A stretch of DNA of 64,000 nucleotides from Rhizophagus clarus. Its lineage: Eukaryota > Glomeromycota > Glomeromycetes > Glomerales > Glomeraceae. This document shows positions 20,871 to 33,480 of this stretch, piece after piece (the first letter of the stretch is position 1; every line of letters starts with the position of its first letter). The stretch lies in the NCBI GenBank assembly GCA_015698045.1, contig BLAL01000059.1, positions 997,001 to 1,061,000 of the forward strand. Direction: 5' to 3'. Both the position numbers and the translations under genes were made by a program. Under the pieces are notes generated by a model, which was not told the DNA's origin, did no database searches, and saw only the letters and a list, made by a program, of their open reading frames with translations.

Positions 20871-22877
20871 AAATTATTAAATTAATAAGTACATAAATTT
20901 TTTATTATTTACAATATATACTTTGATTGTTAGAGATGTGAATATCTGTTAATAATGAACCTAAATAATACAAAAAAAATATAGTCATTAATCATGCTTA
21001 AATATTATCAAATATCTTTCTCTTCATTCTATATCAAATTCATTTTCACGTGAAATATACCAACTCCAAGATGATTACAACCGTGTTCCATAATATGTAA
21101 TCCATCAGTTCAATTCAAATATTATTGTATTTATTTCACGTTTTTTGGAGTGATTTTGTTACACAATAATAATATTCATATTTATATTACGAAATTTTTT
21201 GTTATTGCTCTGGACTTTTCATCCTACATTTGGTTTTGAAATTCGTAAAACTACAACCTATTGTTATTACTGATTATGGAAATATGAATAGTATAGCGGA
21301 GCCCTGTAAAAGATTATTACTAACTAAATTCGTCATATCATTTAATTTTCTGACTTACAAAAGTGATTTATAATCATGAAATGAAATTAAAAATAGAAAA
21401 GTACTTTATTTCGTATTGCTTATCACATGATTTTAATTGATTAATCTAAATGTTAGAGAATTTTAATTTGTGTTCCGGTGACTCACATTTCTAATCTTTA
21501 TTTTACTGTACGTATTATTAAGTGAGAAAGATATTCCCGACATACAATCAAAAAAAAAAGCTTCATACATATACTTCGGTACAAGTTTCGCGTATAAATC
21601 AGTTGCAAAAACCAATCATCATTGATTTGCGCGATGTCCCCTTGTTGGCATACTTATCACTTATGCACCTATTCCAATAATTAAACAAGTTCAATTATCA
21701 CATGAAGGATACCAGTCATAATAACTCATAGGTTGATTACAACGAAAACGAAATAACATAAACTGTATAATTCTTCCCAATTTTGTTCCATTAAATAATG
21801 CAGGTAATGTTAAAAATAATTTTTTCTACAATCATCACAAATGTTATTTATTTTAATGAACAGGATGTACAGGTAGGTTAAGTATATTGACGTCAATTTT
21901 AATATTGAATAATATATTTTTTTTTTTTTTTTTTACATACGTGCAAAAAATTCACTCAAAAAACGAAGTTTTTTAAGATTCTTTTAAAGGTACGAAAGAA
22001 AACTTTGTAATTTTGCAAAAGGAAACCCATTTTTGCGTAAAATGCAGAAAGCCTATGATGATTAATGTTCTTTTCTTCTCATTATTTATCAATATATTCT
22101 TGTATTTACAATGTACTTGTGGGCTTGTGGCACACACATAGTCTCAGTCATGATAATATTTGTACTTTTTTAATATTTTCATGATATTCCGAAAGGTAGA
22201 TGAACTAAACTTGAGAGAGACAATGAAAATTTTCCTTTAAAACCTAAGAGTAATAATAACGTTGATGGACTTTTAATTGAAACTATCATTTTGTGATCAA
22301 TTAATTGACTCATGGTATTGCATAAATTATTTTAAAAGATTTTTCAAACCCATATTTTAATAGTAATAATATATAGTATAAAATCCATAAATAAAAATAA
22401 GCAAAATAAAAATTTACAAATTAACAAATTATAATACAATTTATATTTATAATGCCAGTATAATAGAAACAAATAATATTTATAAATTTATATTATTTAC
22501 AAATTAACAAATTAAAATTTATATATTAAATATCTAAAATAAAGGAAATTATTTATATTTAAAAATCTAACTTGTAAAAATTCAAATATAGAATAGTTTA
22601 AAATTAGGATTTGGTAGTGAAATCAATCATTAGAGTTGCTAAATAAAAAAAAATAATTCATAGCGAAGGACTATATATGTTCTACTCCAGGTTGTACAAG
22701 ATGTCCCATTGTCCGCCCGCTCAAAAATTGAGTCGATGCATGATTGGTTCATTTAGTTACATTTGTACTCACGACTTAACGATTCTGAAACAGCTTCTGA
22801 AACCGTTCCCTAGTAATATATTAAAAATGATTTATACAACCCTTACAAAATCAATTTAAAAATTAATTTAAAGAATT
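20871..22877. other. no gene; AT-rich spacer downstream of the kinase gene
   Basis: No coding region is recognisable. A poly-T run lies at about 21918-21935. The small frame at 22677-22859 has no support. The stretch contains the 3' flank of the minus-strand kinase gene. Confidence 0.45.
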
Positions 22878-25800
22878 CTATTTACTTGAATATTTAGCTT
22901 CCAATTCATCATTAATCGCATTTGATGCTGTAAATAATAATTAATTATTAAATATTTTTCTTTTTTAAAAACAAAAAAAAAATAAAAAAAAAAAAAAAAA
23001 AAAATATTTTATTACCTTCTAACATCATATTAACAGGTTTAGAAAGATACTTATAATCTAACTTTCTACTTGTATAAATTGCCTTAGAATGTGTTGCCAT
23101 AGGTTTGGTTGGATCATAAATTGGAAATTCTTTAGAGTTTTCAATGGTATTAATTTGTTTTGAAAATTCTGATTCTAGATCTTTACGATCAATGTTGTAT
23201 TTCTGTAAAATCCTATATAATTTTTTAGCACTTGGCCGTTTTTGGGGTTCAGCATCTAAGCATCTATTTACCATATCTAAAAGTAGCTGAGGAACTTCAG
23301 ATCTGCTGATTTTAGGACGAAGTCCTTGACAAATATATACTGCTAAACGTTCTTTATGTGGAATATTATAATATGGTGGATAGCTTGTAAGAACTTCTGT
23401 CATTGTAATCCCAAAAGAATAAATATCAGATGCTTGAGTATAATTTCCACCTCTTAAAACTTCAGGTGCTACATATGGAAGTACTCCATAAATTTTTGAA
23501 TTGTGAAATCCTATTGGCCTGCATAACCCAAAATCTGTAATATAATATTCATGTTTAAAGTTGCCAAATAAAGATGTACCAACAAAATTTCCAGAATGAA
23601 AATCTTTATGCATTAATCCTTCTTTGTGAATTAAAGCAAGACCATAAGCAACAGAACGCAAGATGTCTAGTTTTTCTTTCCAATCTAACTCTTTAAATTT
23701 CATGTTTAATAATTTTCGAATACTTCCTATATTTGCATATTGCATAACCATCATGTAATCATTTGTTTCTGGATTTTTAGTTATTCCATAAATTGCAATT
23801 ACCCATTTATCTCGAAATTTGAGTTGGTTTCCAACCTAAGATATCAATGAAATGACAAATAAATAAAAAAATATTATTTTTTAAAAAAATGATACTGTAT
23901 AAAATCTATATACTTACTACTTGTAAAAATTCCATTACATTCTGAGCAGAATTATCAAGACTTTTTAAGGCTACATCTATCTCTGAATATCGAATCCATT
24001 CATTATTTTTATTATCCCACTGTCTGATATATCCATCCGTCCATCTTGATCTAAAAATAGTTCCAAAGCCTCCTTTTTTAACATAACTGACATCTTTAAA
24101 TCTATAAAAAGGAATCCACTCAATAACTTCTTTATGACTATTTGCTTTAAGCTGAATTTGTTGAATAAAGTTATCAATATCAGCATTTTCACTAGTCCAT
24201 TTATAAAATTCACTTTGAAGTCTTTTAGCATTGCATGATCTGCACCATTTCACGCCTGTATTAGGTTTTTGGCATTCCTCACAGTTCCCATAATCATCAT
24301 TTGCACAGTCTACCAGGCTGTTCCGAACCTCATCAAATTCCTTCAATTTCTTATTTGTCATGATATCCTGATCTTCAGCCAAGATATTCACCCTGTTACT
24401 TGTGCTTGTTTCATCCCCTTCAATGCTATTGATCCTTTCAACTTTTTCAATAATATCATCCATCTCATTTTCTTCCCAAATATCATCCAAATTAGACCTC
24501 ATCACCTGATAAATTTCTTCGCGATCTTTCAGTAATCTTATATCATCAGGCCTTGTTTTCAGTGATCTATTGAAATCCAAAAGAGCTTTATCATATTTTT
24601 TTAATGTTTTATATATTATCCCACGAGCGTATAACACAAAAGTATCGTTAGGTTCTAATTCCAGTGATCTGTTAAGATCAAGAAGGGCTTCATCATATTT
24701 CTTCAACATTCTATAAGCTTCTCCTCTTGAGTTTAATGCTTCTTTGTTATTAGGTTCTAATTCTAATAACCTATTGAAATCTAGAAGGGCTTCATCATAT
24801 TTATTCAACATTCCATATGTTATTCCACGAACGTATAATGCAAAAGTATCGTTTGGTTCTAATTCCAGTGATCTGTTGTGATCAAGAAGGGCTTCATCAT
24901 ATTTATTCAACATTCCATATGTTATTCCACGAACGTATAACGTAAAAGTATCGTTTGGTTCTAATTCCAGTGATCTGTTGAGATCAAGAAGTGCTTCATC
25001 ATATTTCTTCAACATTCTATAAGTTTCTCCTCTTGAGCTTAATGCTTCTTTGTTATTAGGTTCTAATACTAATAACCTATTGAAATCTAGAAGGGCTTCA
25101 TAATATTTATTCGACATTCTATAAGTTTCTCCACGGAAATATAACGTTAAAATATTGTTAGGTTCTAATTCCAGTGATCTGTTGAAATCCAGAATGGCCT
25201 TATCATATTTCTTCAACATTCTATAAGTTTCTCCACGAAAATTTAATGCAAAAGTATCGTTAGGATCTATTCTTAATGATTCGTTAAAATCCGAAAGTGC
25301 ATCATCATATTTTTTCAAATTGTTATAAGTTGCTCCTCGTATACTCAATGCTTTATCATTATCTGGTTCCAATTCCAGTGATCTGTTGAGATCAAGAAGG
25401 GCTTCATCATATTTCTTCAACATTCTATAAGTTTCTCCACGATAAATCAACACAAAAGTAGCATCAGGTTTTATTTCCAGTGATTTGTTGATATCAGAAA
25501 ATGTTTCATTATATTTTCTCAATATTTTATAAGTTGCTCCACGATATGTTAATGCAACGGCACTATCTGATGCTATTTCAAGTGATTTATCTAAGTCTAT
25601 TAGTGATTTATCATATTGTTTTAATGCTTTATAAACTATTCCACGACAAATGATTGCAGAAACATTATTTGGGCTTATGCTTAAGGTCCTATTAAAATCA
25701 TCAAGAGCATCATTATACGAATACAAGGAATAATGAATCATTCCTTTTAAAAGAAGTGCATTTATATTATTTATATTCTTTGAATTTTTTTCGATCAAGT

Positions 25801-26005
25801 TATTTAAACAGAAAAGCATATCTTCAGGATTTTTAAATTTTAAAGATTTAGTATAATTAGAAACTATTTTATCTAACCAAAATATTTCGTTCAAATCTTC
25901 TTCAAGCTTATTAAGCTTTTTATTAAGCTTTTTGATTATTCCTCTATCATCATTAAGAAATAGATTTTTAATTTTTTTACATGAAAACATAAATTTTGGA
26001 CTCAT
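22878..26005 (-). CDS. TPR-repeat protein kinase (tyrosine-kinase-like group), 985 residues
   Basis: Exons are 26005-23918, 23835-23016 and 22927-22878; both introns are GT-AG (82 and 88 bp) and the joined frame is open. Residues about 70-510 hold some thirteen TPR repeats with the pattern YDEALLDLNRSLELEPND; several are almost identical, so they expanded recently. A Cys-rich linker follows (CEECQKPNTGVKWCRSCN), then WTSENADIDNFIQ, as in many Rhizophagus kinases. The kinase domain has a glycine loop GGFGTIF, the lysine in VALKSL, a catalytic loop HKDFHSGNF (HKD instead of HRD), ITDFGLC and VAPEVLRGG, followed by DIYSFGI. The catalytic residues are therefore present. A TPR scaffold that binds partners and feeds a cytoplasmic kinase is inferred; no substrate can be named. 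The Met at 26005 is the first in frame. Confidence 0.9.
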
Positions 26006-26760
26006 TTGTGTTTCTTTCCGGAGAAAGTAGTTTACAGATCTTAAATATTTAATTGTTAAAGAGGTTAGCTAATTTCGTTCGTAAAGAGGTTAATTATAAT
26101 ATTTTTAAAAAAAATCGTAAGGTTTATCAGCACATGACCAGGTAATTCAGGTGATTTCATGGTTATCCAATCAAATTACGAATTTTTATCACCTGAGGAG
26201 GTTGGGTTCAAAGAAAGTTCATAAAAGAATAAATAATCGAATCCGACAAGTCTCATCGAATTATTTTGTAGAAAATTTACATTCTTGAAACCACGATTTT
26301 TCCCGTTCATAGGCCACAGTTCCATGGAATCTGGAAATTCGATCCGACGGATTCTAATGATTTCAACAATATATAAACCATACTTCTAGTTGGTACCTCG
26401 ATGTTCCAGATTGTGTTAATCAAAGAAATTCTAACTGTGAAGAATGTTCGGATAAATTTCATCCATTCTTTTGACGTCAACGATTTTTTAGTAAATACTT
26501 TATTTAATGATGGATTGTGTACTTAATTTATTTTTGTTATATATTTTTTTTTTTTTAAAAAAAAATATTCTTATATACCTACTTAATATTATCAGTTATG
26601 TTAATTTATTATGTATTTCTAATTATTTTATATAGAAAAAATTTGTATAAATTATTTATTTACTAACTTTATTAATCGAAAATAAATGAATAATTTATTA
26701 TTATTAAATTTAATTTATATTGTCTTTCATATCAAACACAATTTTTATTATTAAATATTT
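26006..26760. other. upstream region of the kinase gene; no gene seen
   Basis: AT-rich. CAGGTAATTCAGGTGATTTC and TATCACCTGA near 26130-26200 resemble the ATCACCT words at 63.7 kb. A T(n)A(n) block lies at about 26543-26566. No promoter motif can be named. Confidence 0.35.
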
Positions 26761-26769
26761 CAAGCCATG

Positions 26770-27350
26770 GATCTGTTTTACAAAGCTCTATCAAGTGCTG
26801 CTATTTGAATGTGATCCCAATTAAGACATCGGCTCAAAGCTGTATATGCTTGACCATACACAGATGTTAAACTAAGAGTTATATAGCATAAAGTAAGACC
26901 TTGAGTTTTATGAACTGTTAACACATAAGTTTTGAATTGGAAATTGATAGTGAAATAAATGATATTTGGCGAACTAAATTTGATTCAATATTAATTTATA
27001 TCTATAATAATTCCATAATTCCAATTGTTCTATTGTAAATATTAAAATTTGATTTTGAATTATTTAAGTACATAACCTTTGCACCTTGCTGAAGTCATAC
27101 TGAGGCTAGCAAATTAGTTTTTCATGAAGAGGATCCTTGTTAAGAGCAAATTTTCCTGTAAATCTAACTAGTGTAAAATCTGGAATCCATTTTGGAACTG
27201 ATAGATTTTTTGGAAAAAAGGTAATTGTTTTCAGGTTCATTGTTGTATTGTCTTCTTTTCTCATAACTGCAATAGCTTTTTTTACGATAAATTATTGCTC
27301 TCTCGTTCAGTAACTGAGTGAATATCGCAAATTAAGGTGAGTTTTGCTGG
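26770..27350 (-). pseudogene. PIF1-like helicase, C-terminal relic
   Basis: Near 26930-26785 the minus strand reads VLTVHKTQGLTLCYITLSL and then YGQAYTALSRC, the two conserved C-terminal helicase motifs of PIF1-type proteins (TVHKxQG and QxYVALSR). Upstream blocks TITFFPKNLSVPKWIPDF and FTGKFALNKDP (27240-27130) fit the preceding region but are separated by stops. The gene lacks its N-terminal ATPase half. PIF1-like helicases are expanded in Rhizophagus and also occur in Helitron transposons; which this was cannot be told. Confidence 0.65.
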
Positions 27351-28060
27351 CATAGTTATTTATTTTATTATTTATTTTTTTATTTATATAAGAGAGAGTT
27401 TATTTATATAAAAAACAAATATATATATATATATATATTCGAAAAAAGTGATCTTATTATTAATATTTTTTTATAAAAAAAGATTTGTATGAGCGTCAAA
27501 TTATTTTTACATAATCATTTTATTATATATAGGCATATCTAGTAGTTATTTATTAACCTTCCTTTTATAAAAAAAAAATTGTATGAGCGTTATGAATCAA
27601 CATTTCATAAATGAAGTCTTTTCTTTAATAATAATCGCAATTATTTATACAATTTTTTTTTTCTTTTAAAATCAAGCAAACGGAATTACTATAGAGCATA
27701 TTGTATTTATTATTTTATTTTACTTTTCATTAATAATTTTTTTATTATATCATCCTACCAATTTTTTATTTCATCATCTTACTTTATATATTAACCAATC
27801 ATCCGTAGAAAAGCTGATTGCGAACCCAAAGCTTTAAAGCTTAGATTTATTTAAGCTCAGCTTCAAACTTTCAAGATAAAATGTCGAAAAGAAAAAGTTT
27901 AAATCATATTTGGGCATCAACCTAAGTAGGCCTGTTCAATCGGATTTTTGAATGGGTTATGAGTTGATAAACATTGGCTGACGAAATTGTGCTACCTGAT
28001 TAACAACCCGTACTTTCCGTCCAAAAAAAAAAAAAATGTAGAACCATTTTGAACGCTTTT
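27351..28060. other. no gene; AT-rich spacer
   Basis: A (TA)n tract lies at about 27420-27440, and similar AAAAAATTTGTATGAGCGT words recur at 27477 and 27566. No gene is recognisable. Confidence 0.4.
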
Positions 28061-28063
28061 TTT

Positions 28064-28238
28064 ATCGCCGTTTTCAAAATGATGTATGCAGTTATATCTG
28101 AATAAAAAAAAAAGAAAACCGAAAACCGGACGAAAATCGGATGAAAACCGAACAAAACACGGATGAAAACCGGACGAATATTGGTATTCGAATATTCAAT
28201 CACGAATAAATAGCGTACACCATTTTGAAAACGGCGAT
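28064..28238. repeat. 27-bp inverted repeat enclosing a GAAAACCGGA tandem array
   Basis: The left arm (28064-28090) contains CGCCGTTTTCAAAATGATGT. The right arm (28212-28238) is its near-complement with CATTTTGAAAACGGCGAT. Between them, 28115-28180 consists of degenerate units such as GAAAACCGGACGAAAATCGG. The arrangement could be a small MITE or a foldback element. Confidence 0.55.
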
Positions 28239-28484
28239 AATGTCTATCTGGTACCTAATAAAGTTCAATATACGTCTTTAAAATTTTAATAAACTTTAAT
28301 GATATTGCTTATTTATATTTTGTAAAAAAAAAAAAAAAATATTTTATTACACGAAAAATAATATAAAGTACTCAATTGTTTATTTTGATCACATGTTAGG
28401 ATTGGTCAATGGATTTTTGATTTACAATACTACAATTAAAGTTAAACATATTGCAAATAGAAAACATTATTAAAAAATTTATTA
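28239..28484. other. spacer with poly-A block
   Basis: An A(15) run lies at about 28326-28339. No gene. Confidence 0.4.
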
Positions 28485-30345
28485 ACAACGTGCGTTGGCG
28501 TAAGCTCAGAAAAACAAATCAAAAATTTATGGAATATGGTTATTATACCAGCAATTGAATATCAATTAATGGGCGTCGTATTAAATGAAAAAGAATGTAA
28601 ATCTCTTATGGCTCCTTTCAACAAATTAGTAAAACATACGCTAAAATTACCTTCAACAACCGCAAATCATATAATTTATGATAAGCATCAAATCATTAGA
28701 GGCTTTACAAAAAGAAAGTTTAATCAAAATGATGATGTGGGCAAACAACGAAGAAAAACGTCTAAAGACGATAACGCTAATCAATCTAAGTGAACTACAA
28801 AAAGAATATTGGACGCCTTGCTGTATCGAAGAAAACCCAGAAATTTTAAAATTCGGAAGAAAAAATTATCTAGCGGACGCTTTAATATTTTTAAGTCAAT
28901 ATCACTTCAAAATAAGTAACCATGAAAACATCACCTTATCAAACAGTAATCACAGAATAAAGGAGGATCAGTAACAATCAAAGAAATAATAGTAAGATCT
29001 AACGTTGATAAATTTAAAACAACTACGAAATCGCAGAGTGATGTTTATAGATCAATTAACAATAATAGACAATAATTACATCATGAAGTGGCATCATTTC
29101 ATCAACGAGAACAATTTAACAAAAGGACTCGACCAACATGGTATAAAACATTAATAGATAAAGCTTGCGATAACAATAATCGAGAAATTAAAATAACGAT
29201 CAAGCTAAATTTAGGAACGAAAAAAATAAGAGACAATAATAGTATAGAAGATTCCGATACGAACAAAAAAGAAGTTCAAAGTTGGAAAGGAAAAAGTAAA
29301 AGTAAAATCCGGAAAACAACTTTATTTTTTACCATATACAACAAGCAGAAATGGTTAATATAAACGACTCGCCATTAACTTAGATACAAGTAGAAAAAAC
29401 AAAGGGAAATGTAAAATATATGGTAATATAAACCGCATAAATTATAGAAAAATAAAAAACAAAAATACCTTAACTATTAAACTTACAAGAGATTAAAAAT
29501 AAAAATGAAAAAAAAAGATAGAAAATAATAATATAGTAAACGATAATATGGAAACAAACATTGGATTATTTGAATTTATAAGAAAAAGAAACACATTTTA
29601 CACTATATACTAGTCGACAATGAAAAAAGTCTGAACATAAAAATTTAATTAGCAATAGCCAATCTAGTATAACATTAGAAACACAATTCTAATTAGTATA
29701 TTTAAAAAATCTACGAAAGAAAATTATATCGAAGCTTATTTAATATAGTAATTTACCCAATTAAATCCAACAGAGCTAAATGGTCGATACAAGGAACATG
29801 TGTGATACAAATAACAAAGAAAAAATATATTGGATAGCATTAATAATAAATATTATTAGCCCTTTACCTCCAAACACTACGGCAATTTTTAATATAGACA
29901 ACAAGATTTGGTCCGAATTAATTGACTGGATGAACGAAAGCAATCGCAAACAATACGATTATATATATTTAAATTTTCTCACGTCGTTATACGAAGTAAG
30001 TGAAGTTACATGGATAGGGAAGACGGAAGTGAAAATCAGAACAAAGATATAGGTATACAGGCCAAACTTACATATATGGAACAAGAAATCATTCAGGCGC
30101 AAGAATCATTATCAGAAATTGAACTATGGATGGATAATATAATAGAAGCTAGGTCAATATAGAGACATTATGAAACAAGTGAACGACGCAGAATAACAAA
30201 GCAGAACTACTTTGAAATGGTTGGACAAAAGATTTTATTATAGGAAAAAACTATACAAAAATCGATTGGATTAATACAATGAATAATACAATCGAATTTA
30301 ATAAGAACAATACTAACAAAATTGACCACAGGACGAAATTTTTTA
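28485..30345 (+). pseudogene. LINE retrotransposon relic: reverse-transcriptase C-terminus and RNase-H-like region
   Basis: Two overlapping frames carry one protein interrupted by a frameshift near 28690-28720. The first contains IIPAIEYQLMGVVLNEKECK and STTANHIIYDKH. The second contains LEALQKESLIKMMMWANNEE, LSELQKEYWTPCCI and FGRKNYLADALIFLSQY. This is the region after the catalytic domain of LINE reverse transcriptases. Further blocks (29088-29363, 29780-30052) include DKACDNNNREIKI and an RNase-H-like PLPPNTTAIFNIDNK. A charged tail ends SLSEIELWMDNIIEA. The catalytic YxDD is not present, so this is a 5'-truncated dead copy. Confidence 0.6.
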
Positions 30346-31589
30346 GATAAATAGTTATAGCAATAGATAGTTAATAGGATAGACATACAACGAACTTGAC
30401 CATTGAGGACTCGTTCATAACTTTTCTAATGTATTCAAAACTGATGTATGTTCTCTTACATAAATAATCAATAAGTAATGCATTTACCAATTAAAAAAAA
30501 GGGTAGACAAAATGCACAGGATTTTCGGCACTCTTTTTTTTCCAAGAGAACAAGCGAATTATGGCGCAGTTGTTACCTAATAAACATACTTCTAATGTTT
30601 CTGCTTCTTTATATAATTCAAATGTTTTCTGATCAGAGACAAACTTTCATTTTATCATTTGAAATACATAAACTTATAATCACATTTCCGCTACGAGTAA
30701 TGCATGATCTTGGCGGTAATACGTTGCAAAATCTACCGATCAAGGCTCCGTTTCTAATAGTGGACTGTAAACGAAAGCTTAACCATTAAACGAGATAATT
30801 ATTGAATAGAAAGTAATTTGTTTATCCAATAGGAAATCAGTTAAAATGATTCTTTTTTATGTACAATACAATTAATGATAACTGGAGCGCGAGACGAATG
30901 TTATAATTATCATAACTGTTATAAAACTTTAACTAATAACTAATTGTTAACTAAAAACAACTTCAAGATGTAATAAAATTTTAAGAAGAACAGCATTGAT
31001 TCTCCAAAGTTATAGTAATTAATAATAATTCTATTATTTTTTATTCGATTTAGTTAATTTAAAAAGCGTTTATAGTTATAATTTAACAACCAGATTACAA
31101 ATATAAAAACTTGCGACGAGTTTTTAGTGATTAGGAATAATTCTAAATAAATTATTAAACCTTTTTTTCACGTCGACATATATTGTAGTATAAAATTGTT
31201 ACACGATTACAAAGTTTTAAGTACCGATTAATTCGGGCCGGAATTACAACCTGATCTTTATCAAGTTTTAATTAAATCTTAATTCGTGCAGAATTATAAT
31301 TTCGCCCGAAGTTAAAGATGAATTTCACACTGCTATTGTAAGTTATAAATTTCGTCTCAAATTAAGCAAATATTGGCGATTAATAAATATATTCACACTT
31401 TGAATTAAATATTAGCAATTATGCGTCAGACTCGTTATGTATTACGGGAATATTATTTAGGGTCATATACAAAAATTTTGTTTCATGATCACCGCAATAA
31501 GTAAAATATACTTTAAAAATTTACAAGGTTAGGTTAGAGTCAGCCAACATTACCGAAGGTAGATTAATCTTTGGTTTGTGACCCTATAA
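30346..31589. other. no recognisable gene
   Basis: A 103-codon plus-strand frame at 30478-30789 has no start context or family features and is left uncalled. The rest is AT-rich. Confidence 0.4.
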
Positions 31590-31597
31590 AAAATAAA

Positions 31598-32200
31598 TGT
31601 CCGGAAAATATCTACAAATATGTCCAGAATTTGTCCAGAATAATTCTGGCATGTCTGGAAAATGTCGAAACTTAAAATTTTGGCATGTCCAAATTTTGTC
31701 CAGAATTTGTCCAATATTTGTCCAGTATAAAATTTTTGGACAAATTCTGGACAGTTAAACCTAGACAAATTCAGGACATAGTAAAAACTCGGACAATTTA
31801 AACTGGACAAATTCCGGACATGAAAAATTTCAGGACAAATTCTGGATGTTATTTCCAAAGAAGGTTAAATTAATTTTGTAAAAAAAAATGCAAAAAGCAC
31901 GAAACTGGCATTCATAACCTTCTTTGTCATACTAATTAAATTTGCAGAATAGGCAAAAATACTATATATTTATGATATAAAAATTCAGGTTGAGTAATAA
32001 TAATGCGATCATTATCTGCCAATTGTCTTCCATGCCAAATTTTGCAAAAATGTATTTCAGGACAAATTCAGGACAAATTCATAATATTCCGAAAATGAGG
32101 TGTATTCAGAACAGTTTTCGGACACACAGTGTCCAGAATTTCCAGACAATTTTTTAGATGATTTTTCTGGACATTATTCTGGGCATTTTCTGGACACTAA
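31598..32200. repeat. array of TGTCCAGA / TCTGGACA words in opposed orientation
   Basis: From 31598 to about 31725 the plus strand carries TTTGTCCAGAA and variants. From about 31735 to 31850 it carries the complement, TTCTGGACAAA and variants, so the block folds on a centre near 31730. A second block of the same kind runs from 32056 to 32200, in the opposite order. A minus-strand open frame over the first block (31550-31858) is explained by the repeat composition. Confidence 0.65.
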
Positions 32201-32221
32201 TTTGGTGGAAAAAGGACAAAA

Positions 32222-33480
32222 ATGGATCCTTCAGCCACCTTTGAGTCTGGTATTCCAACTCGAGAGTTGTTGGTGAAACTGAGGAAACTGGAGGTACCAA
32301 TATTTACTGATAAATGATAATACCCGGGAATAGTTGATCTGGAGGTTCTAAAGGCCATACGTTGTATGGGTCAACGGTAGTTGGAGGTTCCAAAGGTTTG
32401 ACGACGAGCCTACTGGGTTTTCGCGTGCGTAACATTATACTCATAACTAATCTTTACTTGTTATTTTGCAGTTAATCTACTACACTTAGTTCTGTTGCCA
32501 CACAGGCTAGGCCTTTGGTTGGTGTGAATGAAATTTATAACGTAATTATTAGAGAGGGGGAGATCGTTGAAATATGATAATCAGAATACAGGTAACAGAA
32601 ATGTTCTATATAAATAGGAGTCATTATGATTCGAAAAAAGATTTTAATTTTTATATTTGCGATTTTCTATATCATCATTTTTTAGTAATTTGATTTTAAA
32701 TGTTTGTATAACAACATACGTTTCAGGTTCGATTAGTTACTAATTTACGGAGATCTGTACGTACTTACGTCACTCAATTCATACTGTGCCACGTGTTTAT
32801 TACATAATCTTTTTTTTCTTTTTATTAAAATACAAATTCTTCTTTTGTATTAATTATATTTTTAGTGAATATAAGGGATAAACTTTAACAAGAATAATAA
32901 TTGCGGAAAAAATATTCATTTCATAAAAAATTTCACCGCTTTCAAATCAAACCGTGTATAATTTTTTAAAAACAAATTAAAATTAATTTTCCTAAATGAA
33001 GGCAACCTTAAATTTGAACAAACGTCCGAAATAATAATTATATAAAAATAGAGGAAAAAGACAGTGAGCTAACCTTCAAACAGATAAAAAAAAAGTACTA
33101 AAGAAGTTTTTGTTGGTTTTAGAGAAAAAATCTCTGTTATTTACAGTATAAACAAATGCATGATTTTGTAACGCATTCAAGTACAGACTCGTCATTATTT
33201 CAGGATGTGTGCGGGATCAACCAATCCTGTCTGCTCCTTGATGGTTCCTTTGAGATATTAATGATCTTCTGTATCGAAATCAACAGGAAATGCGCTTTTT
33301 TCGTCTAAAACGATACAGCCTAACATAATGTCGGATTACGATAACGACACTACTTTTCAAGTGGTAGATCTAGTAAATCTGAAACCCGAAATTATGAGAG
33401 GAGGTGTTCAGTCTGTAAATCAATCTTCTAGAATAATTTTGACTGGGAAATTATCTTCAAAATTTATATTGATTTCATGA
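32222..33480 (+). pseudogene. coding-like relics of an unrecognised gene or genes
   Basis: Three protein-like stretches with higher GC than the surroundings follow one another. 32222-32317 starts with a good ATG (MDPSATFESGIPTRELLVKL). 32476-32577 contains SVATQARPLVGVNEIYNVII and then a stop, preceded by a TTTTGCAG acceptor. About 33268-33480 contains an ATG at 33328 (MSDYDNDTTFQVVDLVNLKP) and ends at 33478-33480. No set of splice sites joins them convincingly, and no family was recognised. Confidence 0.3.

Noticed and set aside
23977..24535. Frames within the kinase gene (23977-24231 minus, 24269-24535 plus)
   Set aside because: Shadows of the TPR-kinase coding sequence in other frames.
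31550..31858. 102-codon minus-strand frame
   Set aside because: It coincides with the TGTCCAGA array; its repeated words reflect the repeat, not a protein family.
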